NCBI RefSeq assembly: GCF_963675585.1
Contig: NZ_OY776413.1
Coordinates: forward strand, 496,001-560,000
Direction: 5' to 3'
DNA from: an uncultured Draconibacterium sp.
Lineage (GTDB): Bacteria; Bacteroidota; Bacteroidia; Bacteroidales; Prolixibacteraceae
DNA length: 64,000 nucleotides
Shown here: piece after piece, positions 49,001 through 61,000 of the stretch
How the letters are laid out: every line of letters starts with the position of its first letter
How positions within the stretch are numbered: position 1 is the stretch's first letter
Notes under the pieces: generated by a model
Told to the model about the DNA's origin: nothing
The model's database searches: none
The model's input: the letters and a program-made list of their open reading frames with translations, nothing else
Program-made: the position numbers and the translations under genes

Positions 49001-52000
49001 ATGCAGAAGACATTGCAGATTTAAGCAAAGAAACAAACAACGCTTGCACCTACGTTCATGGCGACACCAACTGGGATCCAACTGACAATTGCGACGCCAG
49101 TCCGATAATACATTACGCACTTTCGGGTGCAACTGTAGTTGCCGATGATCTTGCCAACACATCATTAAACGGTGTAGCATTTAATACCGGAACCACAACT
49201 GTTACCTGGACGGTTGAAGATCACGCAGTTCCTGCAAATACAGGTACTGTTACTTTCGACGTTGTTGTAAGCGATGACGATGCACCAAGTATAACCTGCC
49301 AAAGCAACTTAACAAAAAGTATTACGGTTCAGGGACAGGCAAGTTTGGTTGTGAATGAAGCGGACGGTTTGACTGCCCCAACTCATTCCGATAATTGTTC
49401 TGTAACTTCGCTGGCATGGGAAATTACGGGTGCAGGTGTTGTTGATGATCCAACAACCGGATCGGTATCAAATCCAACCAGCGGCGTTTCAAATCCGCTC
49501 GACGGATATGAATTTAAAGTAGGTACATCAACCATAACTTACACGGTTAGCGACGAAGCCGGTAACACCGACGATTGTTCGTTTACCATTATTATCAACT
49601 CAAATCCAAGTGACTTTACCATCTCGGAATCGGAAATTACCACTTACGAAAATCAGACACTTTCTCCGGCTACTTTCACAGTTGTTCTCCCCTACCAGCC
49701 ATCCGGAAATGTATGTATCGATGTGGCAAGTTCGAACATTGCCGAGGGAAAAGTAAACACTGCAAATAACAGAAGCGGCGCTGCCGAAACAAAACAAATT
49801 TGTTTCACACCTTCCGATTACGATCAGCCACAAACCATTTATGTGTTTGGCGTGAACGATGATGTTGACGATGACGATCAATTGTACAACGTAAGCTTTA
49901 CTATTGATACCGACAATACCGATATTGGTTCGGGTTATTACAACGGAGCACCGGCCAATGTAACTGCTACAAATACCGACGACGATGTAGCCGGAATTAC
50001 CGTTTCGGCTTGTAGTAACACAAGCGAAGCAGGAGGATCAGGCACATTTACAGTAGTGTTAAACACTGAACCAACCGAGGACGTAAGCTTCGCTTTGGAA
50101 ATTGATGCTGCCGACCTGACCGAAGGCCAGATTACAAGTGCGGGTACAATTACATTTAATGCTTCAAACTGGGATCAGCCACAAACCGTTACTTTGCAAG
50201 GTTTGGATGACGACATTGACGACGGAAACCAGGCTTACGACATAAACATATTAAATGCCAGTTCTTCAGACTCAAAATACGATGGTTTATTTGGCACAAC
50301 AGTCTCGGCTACCAACATTGATAACGATGCTGCCGGGTACACCGTTTCTGCCATTTCCAATCAAATTGATGAAGACGGAACCACTGCTACATTTACGGTA
50401 AAATTAAATAGCAAACCGGCCACCGACACCGAAAATTACGTGGTTTATGTTGACATAGCAAGCAACGACGAAGGTGAAGGTACGGTTTCAACATCGCAAA
50501 TAAATTTCGACCACACCAACTGGAATACAAATCAAACCATAACAGTAACCGGTATTAATGATGATGTTGTTGATGGATACATCGATTTCTCAATCTTATT
50601 AACAACAAATACAACATCTACTACCGATAACGCGTACGATGCACTCGATCCGAATGATGTTTCGGCTAGAAACAACGACAACGATGCAGCAACAATCACC
50701 ATCAATAATCCTTCCATATCGGAAGGAAATTCGGGTACTACAACATTAACATTTACAGTTACTCAATCCGACATTCAGGTAATTGATGGTTATTCGGTGG
50801 GTTACTTTACCAATCCGGTAAGTGCGATTGCGGGTTCAGACTTTGTTGGAGCAGGTAGTTACATTTACTTCGATGGAGATGCTAACGAAACACAAACCAT
50901 TGACATTACAATTAATGGCGACGAAACGCTGGAGAAAAACGAAGTGTTTACCATCTTCCTTTTCGAACCAACTACTACTTTAAATAAAGATGTGAGTACC
51001 ACTTCGAACACCGGTACCGGAACCATTTTAAATGACGACGCTGCAACATTTACCATCAGCGATCCGGCTTTATTCACCGAATTGAATTCGGGTACAAGCG
51101 AAATGGTATTTACCGTTACATTAAGCGACAGTGTTGAAGTGGGCGCAGGTAATTTTATTACTGTTGATTATGCAACTTCAGATGGTACGGCTACTGATGC
51201 CGACAACGATTACGAAGCCGAAACCGGAACGATCTCGTTTGTGGGACAGCCCGGCGAAGAACAAACTTTCAGCATTACCATTAACGGCGATCAGAAAGTA
51301 GAATTGGATGAAACGTTTACTGCAACAATTAGCAACATTCAGTGCAGCAGTCTTCCTCCGGCTATTTTAAGCCAAATTACTTTTGCCGACGACGAAGCCA
51401 CCGGAACAATTGATAACGACGACTCAGCAGAACTTTCAATTTCGGGTGTAACAGTAAACGAATCAGCCGGGACAGCCGATTTCACCATCCAAATGTCAAC
51501 CGATGTTCAGGATGCATTTACCATTGATTTTACCACTTCGAACAACACTGCCGAAAGTGGAACCGACTATACAACCGTAACAAAAACGGGTGGTACTGCA
51601 ATTAGCTTTGGCAACGGAACCACAACACAAACCGTAACTATTCCAATTTTAGACGGCAGCATTACCGAACAAACCGAATCGTTCTACGGAACAATCAGTA
51701 ATATAATTGACGGAAGCAACCAGGACATAAGCTTTAACACTACGCAAGCTTCGATTATCATTACCGATAACGACGCAGCAACCATTGCTTTTGACAGCGA
51801 CATTACTGTGAACGAAGCCGATGGAACCGCAACATTTACGGTTAATTTAAGCGGAAGCATTCAGGATGAAATTTCATTTACATACAAAACAAGCGATGCG
51901 GGCGGAGCAAACTCAACCACGGTTGTTCAGGATTACGTTGCACTAAATTCAACCATGACATTTGTTGCCGGATCATCCAACACCTCGCATTCGTTTGATG

Positions 52001-55000
52001 TAACCATAAACAACGGAGTAATTGCCGAACCAACTGAAACGTATTTTATCGATTTATCGGCTTTGGTAAAAGTTGGCGATGCCAATATTACCTTCTTCGA
52101 CGGTCACGCTGTTGGAACAATCACCGACAACGACGAAGTAAAAATAACGCTTCATGCCTTTGCCGATGTTACCGAAACGGATGCAGCTCAAACTGCAAAC
52201 TTCTATGTAAGTCAGGACATTGCTTCTCAATATCCGATTACACTGCTCTTCTCTTCGCAGGCACAAACCATTGTTTCGGCGGTATCAACAGGCGACTTTA
52301 GCGCTCAAACCGATGTAACAGTAACGCTTCCTGCCGGATCAACTTCAAATGTGAATGTGGCGGCAACAACCATTGCAGGCGACAACATTTCGGAACAAAG
52401 CGAAACATTTGAAGGAATACTTGTTTTCGCTGATAAAAAGGCCCAGCTGGCTTCATTTACATCAGGTGGAGACACTGCCGTTGCAACCATTCTCGACGAC
52501 GACATCATTCAGTTGACACTCGAAGACAAAACAGTTACAGAAACCGACGGAACACAATCGATCAACTACATTCTTTCTTCCGACATTGCAGCCGAAGAAG
52601 ACTTTGTACTGAGCTTTGGAACTTCAGACAATACCGCGGTTGACGGCAACGATTTTACCGACCAGGACAATACAACAATTACATTCCTGCACGGAACAAC
52701 TTCGTTAAATATTCCGGTGGATGTACTGGGCGACGATGTAACCGAACCTACCGAAACATTTACAGGAACTGTTACCATGACCAATGCAAATGGTCAGCAA
52801 TATAATTTTGTACAATCAACGGCTACTTACACCATCGAAGACGATGATCCGGCTGTAATCTCGTTAAGCGAATTTACGTACAACGAATCGCAGGTTGGAA
52901 CCGATCTGGCACAATTTACAATTACACTGAGCAAAAATGTTCAGAATGAATTTACAGTTGATTTTACCACTTCAGACATTGCCGGTGAAGCCCTTGACGG
53001 AGCCGATTACACCGCTGTAGCGTTAACAGATGCAACAGCACTAAAATTTGGCGCTTCGAACGATTTGGTACAATACGTTACCGTAGCAATTAACAACGAC
53101 AGCTGGGTTGAGCCTACCGAAACGTTGCTGGGAACATTAAGTAACCTTCAATCGCTTTTGCAAGCTGTAACTTTTAGCAACAGCGAAAGTACTTTGGCTG
53201 TTACAAGCACAATTAACGACAACGATGCAGCCACAGTGGCAATCGACAGTGTTGCCCTTGACGAAGACGAAGGACCTGCCGTATTTACGGTTACACTTAC
53301 CGGAGACATTCAGGATGAACTAACAGTTGATTTTGCAACAACAGATGGAACTGCCGTTCAAGTGAACGACTACATTTACCAGAATGGTACTGTAACTTTC
53401 CCTGCAACTTCGCTTTCAGGAACCACACAAACTATTTCGGTTGTTCTTGTTAACGATGCCATTTCGGAACCACTAACCGAAACTTTCAGGGTTGAACTGG
53501 ACAACATCGTTTCAACCGGTTCGGCCAGCATGAACGACGATACAGGTTTGTGTACCATTACCGATGAAGATCCGGTGACCCAGATTAACCTGACCGGCTT
53601 TACAGAGTCGGAACTGGATGCTGATCAGAATTACAATTTCCTTGCAAAAATGGATAAAGTGGCGCAAGAGCCAATTACCATTAGTTTTACAACAACCCAG
53701 GGAACGGCAGAACACGGTACTGACTTTACTGCACAGTCTTCTGTAATTTATACCATTCTTCCAGGAACCGACAGTGTTAATATTCCAGTTACTGTTATTG
53801 CCGACAACACCTGCGAACCTCAGGAAAGTTTTACAGGAACAATTACACTGGTTGAAGCAAACGGACAGATTGTTAGCATCGGTACCGATGTTGCAACCGG
53901 AACCATTAATGATGATGATCCTGCAATTATTTCAATCAGCGGATTTGATGTAAATGAAAATGCCGGAACAGCTGATTTTACAGTTGAAATTAGTACCGAT
54001 GTTCAGGAAGATGTTACCGTAATTTTTGAAACTGCAGATAACAGTGCAGTAAACGGAGCAGGTTTGGATTATACCGAAGTATTGCCAACCACGCTTACCT
54101 TTGGTCCATCTAACGACTTGTCACAAACTGTTTCAGTAACAATAAACGACGATACATATCTTGAACCAACCGAACAACTCACCGGCCACATCAGAAACTT
54201 AAGTGCAGCCAGCCAGTCGGTAACATTAGACGGAGGCGGCGCAACTGCCGAAGCCAACGGAATTATTCAGGACAACGACGCGGCAGAACTTACTGTTTCT
54301 GACCAAACAATTACCGAAGGTGGCACAGCCCAGTTTACGGTCGAGTTAAGCGCCAACGTTCAGGGTAGTTTTACTATTGATTATACAACAAATGATGTTT
54401 CGGCTCTATCGGCTTCCGACTACACTGCCCAAACAAATACACTGACCTTTAACGGCAATGCCGGCGAATCGTACACCATCAATGTGCCAACTACCGACAA
54501 CAGCATTTCAGAACCGGAAGAAACGTTCGAACTGAATTTCTCTGACATTTCGAATGCCTTGGTAACATACGATGCACAAGCCATTGGTACCATTGAAGAT
54601 AACGACGCAGCAGTGGTTAGCTTAAGCGGATTCTCTGTTACCGAAACAGATGTAAACCAGCTTAAAAACTTTACGGTTAACATGACCAAAGAAGCACAGG
54701 AAGATGTGGTTCTTAGTTTTACAATCACTCCGAATTCGGCAGTGGCAACTGGTGATTACATAATTTTTGCAACTTCGGTAACTATTCCACACGGATCGAC
54801 TTCGGTAACGGTGCCGATTACAATTGTTGGCGATTTAGTTGCCGAACCAACCGAAGATTTTGCCGCAACCCTGGCAATAACCAACAACGGTGCTCAGGAT
54901 ATTTCGGAAGGAACAGTTGAGCAAACCATTACCATTACCGATAACGATGCGGCCACCCTGGCAATTAACAGCCCGGCTGCTCAAATTGAAGGCAATGAAA

Positions 55001-58000
55001 TTGATTTTACCGTTACCTTAACAGGTACTGTTCAAAACGATTTCACCATTCAATACGAAACTGAAAACAATACGGCTGATGCACCTGGCGATTACACCGC
55101 CAAATCAGTTGTAACGCTGACTTTCGGTGGTGAAAACGAAAATGTTCAAACAGCCACAATTCAAACCAGCCTTGATACTGAAATTGAACCGGCCGAAACA
55201 TTCTTTGTAAATCTTCTGAACTTAACTACCAACGGTCAGAATGTATCAACTACCAATATTCAGGGTACAGGTACAATTACCGACGACGACCAGGCAAGTA
55301 TTGCAATCAACAATGTAACTGTTGATGAAGCTACAAGTACAATTAATTTCACAGTTACTTTAACAGGTGATGTTAAAAATGAAATTTACATTGACTATGC
55401 AACAGCAAACGGAGCTGCAATAGCAGGTTCCGACTACACAACAAAAAGTGGTCGCCTGTATTTTGGAGCTGCAAATGCAAATTCGCAAAACATAAGCGTA
55501 AGTATTCTGAACAACACCGTGGTTGAACCGGACGAAATTTTTGTGATCAACTTAAGTGGTCTTACCACAAACGGACAAGATGTAATTGTTGCCGATGCAC
55601 AGGGAGAATGTACGATTACTGATGACGATTCAGCCGAATTAACCATCAGCGACCGCACTGTAAACGAAGATGCAGGCACTGCAGTGCTTACTGTAACGCT
55701 TACCAATAATGTACAAAACGCGTTTACGGTTCAGTACAGTACGGCAGACAACACTGCCGAACAACCCGATGATTATACTGCAAAAACAGCGCAAACATTA
55801 TCATTCGGTGCAGCAAATGCCAATTCGCAAACCATTTCAATAACAATCGAAGATGATGATCTGGTTGAAGAAACTGAAAACTTATATACCAGTTTGTCTG
55901 GGTTATCAACTAACGGACAAGCAGTAACGATAAGCGACACAACCGGTGTAATTACAATTACCGACAACGACAATGCATTGGTACGAATTGCTGCCAACGA
56001 CGGCGATGTGGACGAAACCGGAACAAACAACGGTCAGTACCGCGTAAGTTTAAGCCAGTTAAGTTCTACCGCAACAACAATTAGTTATTCGGTTAGTGGA
56101 ACAGCCGGCAGTGACTCAGATTTTACTGCGCTTAGCGGAACAATTACCATTCCGGCCAACACGGCAAGTGCAACAATTGATCTGACCATACTTACCGATG
56201 CCATTGTTGAAGAGAACGAAACCGTAATTGTTACACTGACCGCAATTACAGCGGGCGATGCAGATATTTCGATAGACAATTCGAATAATTCAGCAACGAT
56301 TATGATTCCTGACAACGATGCGGCTGAAGTAACAATTAATAGTCCGCTTGCCGTTGCTGAAGGAAGTGACATTGAATTTACCGTAACCTTAAACAATGCG
56401 GTTGAAGGTGGATTTACAGTTAGCTATTCTACCAACGATGGAACAGCAACCCTTGCAGATTCAGACTACACCGACAATGATAATGAGTTAACTTTTACAG
56501 GAACAATCGGTGAGACAAAAACAATTACCGTTGCAACAAACGACGATGCAATTATTGAAGCAAGCGAAACAATTACAGTTGATTTAGAAGTTATCTCTGA
56601 AACAACAGCCGATGTTATTGTTTCCGTGGCTGCAGGTTCGGGAACAGGTACGATTACCGACAACGACGAAGCGCTTCTTTCAATTGCCAATGCAAGCGAT
56701 GTTGAAGAAGGTGAAGATCTGATTTTCGTTGTAACTGTTGACAAGGCAGTTCAGGGTGGTTTTAAAGTAAGTTATACTACAAACGATGGAACAGCCAAAC
56801 TTGCCGATTCGGATTACATTGATAACGACGGCGAATTAACATTTACTGGCACAGCCGGCGAAACTGATACAATTGTGCTTACTACCAGCGAAGATGTAAT
56901 TGTGGAAGGTAGCGAAGGAATTTCAGTTAGCCTGGGATCAATTCGTGAAAACGGCGGAACGGTTTCTCTTTCGGCCAGCAGTACCGGAACAGGGTTAATA
57001 ACCGACAACGATGCAGCTATTGTTTCAATTAACAATCCGGCAGCCATTACCGAAGGAACAGCTATTCAGTTTGACGTAACAGTTGACAAAGCCGTTCAGG
57101 GAGGATTTACAATTGCCTATGCAAGTAATGATGGTACTGCCGTTTCAGTTGTTCCTGTTGATTTTGGAGCAGTAAACAGCTCGCTTTCATTCACCGGATC
57201 AGCAAACGAAACCCACCCTATCACCATCACAACCACTGATGATGCCTTGTTGGAATACACTGAAAACTTCACGATTGTTCTGGGAGCCATTAGTGTAACT
57301 TCTGCCGATGTAAGTGTTTCTTCAGGCAATGGAACCGGAACCGGAACAATTAATGATAACGACAATGCTTCACTTGCCATTGCCGATGTAAGTATTACTG
57401 AAGGCGGCGATGCTGAATTCATTTTAATAGTAACGGGTGCCGTCCAGGATGGATTTACAATCGATTATCAAACGGCTGACGGAACAGCAAAAGATACCGA
57501 CGGCGATTACAACAACGACAACGGTACTTTAACTTTTGTGGGTACCAACGGTGAAAAAGATACGATTACAATTTCTACTCTGGATGACAGCTATCTGGAA
57601 CTAAGCGAAACTTTCGTTCTGAACCTGAGCAACATCAGCAATACAAATATCACGTATGACAATCAGGCAAGCGCTGAAATTGCTGATAACGATGCAGCAG
57701 AACTTACGGTTTCTGATCAAACGGTAACCGAAGGCGGCACAGCTACATTTACAGTTGTATTAAGTGCAAATGTTCAGGGAAGCTTTACCATTAATTATGC
57801 AACTGCTGATTCTTCTGCTTTGAATGTTTCGGATTATACTGCAAATTCAGGTACATTAACATTCAACGGAAACGCAAACGAATCGTATTCGATTAATGTT
57901 CCAACTACCAACAACAACATTACTGAACCGGATGAAGCATTTAAACTGCTCTTCTCATCCATTTCAAATGTTTTGGTTGGTTTCAATTCAAAAGCCGTTG

Positions 58001-61000
58001 GCACAATTGAAGACAACGATGCAGCTACAGTAAGTTTAACAGGTTTCACAGTTACTGAAACCGAAGCCAACCAGGTGAAAAACTTTACGGTTAGCATGAC
58101 TAAAGTGGCGCAGGAAGATGTGGAAATTGGTTTATTAATTACGCCGAACACCGCAGTAATTACAAGCGACTATTTGGTAACAAATACCAGCGCAACCATT
58201 TTGGCCGGTCAAAATTCAGTAACAATACCAATTACCATAGTTGGCGATGAAATTGTTGAAGGTGCTGAAGATTTTACAGCAACAATATCAGTTACCGAAG
58301 ACAATAGTCAGGATGTAACAACCAATGTTGCAGAGCAAACAATAACAATTACCGACAACGATGCGGCTCTGCTTTCGATTAACTCTCCTGCTTCGGTTGA
58401 AGAAGGAAGCACAATTACATTCACAGTTACGCTTGATAAAGCAGTTCAGAGTGGTGTTTCTGTTACTTACTCGTTAAGCGACGGCACTGCGGTTCAACCG
58501 GGTGATTACACCGATGCTTCGGGTACGCTTACCTTCGACGGTACTGCCGGTGAAACCGAAACGTTTACCGTAACTACCATCAACGATGACATACTTGAAC
58601 TGACCGAAACATTAACTGCTACACTGGGAACAATTTCCGGTAATGCAGGTAGTGTAAGTCTGGGTACTGCATCGGGTACAGGTACTATTACCGATAACGA
58701 CGAAGCAAGTATTTCAATTGCCGATGTTACTGTTGACGAAGACGATGGAACAGCTACATTAACCGTTACTTTGACAGGTGATGTGGAAGAAACCTTCAGT
58801 GTAAATTATGCAACGTCAAACGTTTCGGCCATTGCTGGTACTGATTATTCAGCTGCAAGCGGAACGCTTACTTTCCCTGAAAATTCAAACGACGGGGCGA
58901 CGCAAACATTTACTGTTGCAATTACAAACGACGAGGTGATTGAGCAAAGCGAAGAATTAATGCTTACGCTAAGCAACATCACCGGTGGTCTGGTGACTAT
59001 TGCCGATACTTTTGCTACTGTTACAATTACTGATAATGATACCGCGACAATTTCGATTGCAGGTACTACAGTGAATGAAGCAGCGGGTACGGCTACTTTC
59101 ACCCTTACTTTAACCGGTACGGTGGAAGAAAACTTCACCGTTCAGTACCAGACTGCAGATAACTCGGCGGTTGCTCCGAACGATTATACAACTGTTGCTC
59201 CTACCTCGTTAACCTTTGGTGGTGCAAACAATAACAGCCAGGATGTTACCGTAACAATTATCAACGATGAGGTGATTGAAGGTACCGAAAGCTATTATGT
59301 AAGTCTGCTCAACCTTTCTGCAAATGGTCAGAATGTATTGATTGAAGATACTACAGCTCTTGGTTCGATTACCGACAACGATGCGGCTCTGCTTTCGATT
59401 AATTCTCCTGCTTCGGTTGAAGAAGGTAATTCGATTACTTTCACCGTAACTCTTGATAAAGCGGTTCAGAGTGGTGTTTCTGTTACTTACTCCTTAAGCG
59501 ACGGCACTGCGGTTCAACCGGGTGATTACACCGATGCTTCGGGTACGCTTACCTTCGACGGTACTGCAGGTGAAACCGAAACATTTACCATAACTACCAT
59601 AAACGATGACATACTTGAACTTACCGAAACATTAACTGCTACACTGGGAACAATTTCCGGTAATGCAGGTAGTGTAAGCCTTGGAACTGCATCGGGTACA
59701 GGTACGATTACCGATAACGACGATGCAAGTATTTCAATTGCCGATGTTACTGTGGATGAAGACGACGGAACAGCTACATTAACCGTTACTTTGGCGGGTG
59801 ATGTGGAAGAAACCTTCAGCGTAAATTATGCAACGTCAAACGTTTCTGCCATTGCAGGTACCGATTATTCAGCTACCAGCGGAACACTTACTTTCCCTGT
59901 AAACTCGAACGACGGGGCGACGCAAACATTTACTGTTGCCATTACAAACGACGAGGTGATCGAGCAAAGCGAAGAATTAATGCTTACGCTAAGCAACATC
60001 ACAGGTGGTCTGGTGACTATTGCCGATACTTTTGCTACTGTTACAATTACTGATAACGATACCGCGACAATCTCGATTGCAGGTACTACAGTAAATGAAG
60101 CAGCGGGTACGGCTACTTTCACGCTTACTTTAATCGGTACAGTGGAAGAAGAATTTACAGTTCAGTACCAGACTGCAGATAACTCGGCTGTTGCTCCGAA
60201 CGATTACACAACTGTTGCGCCAACTTCGTTAAGCTTTGGTGGTGCAAACAACAACAGCCAGGATGTTACCGTAACAATTATCAACGACGAGGTGATTGAA
60301 GGTACCGAAAGCTATTACATAAGTCTGCTCAACCTTTCTGCAAATGGTCAGAATGTATTGATTGAAGATACCACAGCTCTTGGTTCAATTACCGACAACG
60401 ACGCGGCTCTGCTTTCGATTAATTCTCCTGCTTCGGTTGAAGAAGGTAACTCCATTACTTTCACCGTTACGCTTGATAAAGCAGTTCAGAGTGGTGTTTC
60501 TGTGACTTACTCATTAAGCGACGGCACTGCGGTTCAACCGGGTGATTACACCGATGCTTCGGGTACGCTTACCTTCGACGGTACTGCAGGTGAAACAGAA
60601 ACATTTACCGTAACTACCATAAACGATGACATACTTGAACTTACCGAAACATTGACTGCTACACTGGGTACAATTTCCGGTAATGCAGGTAGTGTAAGTC
60701 TGGGTACTGCATCGGGTACAGGTACGATTACCGATAACGACGAAGCAAGTATTTCAATTGCCGATGTTACTGTGGATGAAGACGATGGTACAGCTACATT
60801 AACCGTTACTTTGACAGGTGATGTGGAAGAAACCTTCAGTGTAAATTATGCAACGTCAAACGTTTCGGCCATTGCAGGTGCTGATTATTCAGCTGCAAGC
60901 GGAACACTTACTTTCCCTGTAAACTCGAACGACGGGGCGACGCAAACATTTACTGTTGCCATTACAAACGACGAGGTGATCGAGCAAAGCGAAGAATTAA

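Larger units (their letters stand above)
37642..49599 (+). repeat. About 45 HYR-type (hyalin-repeat) modules
   Basis: Module ends recur as VTV-D-xxxP (for example TDSEQPVI, EDKENPTF, NDNEKPVI, TDNQNPVI, KDTEAPTI), which I count about 45 times at spacings of 235-310 bp. Each module has Cys near its start (xTCP, VSC), a central DNC, and a late Cys before the last strand (CxFxVTV), suggesting internal disulphides and extracellular location. A frequent variant reads GxEFDPT ... DNC ... LSGxxLPVGxHTIxWTxTD. DNA identity between modules is low, so these are old duplications. Confidence 0.88.
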
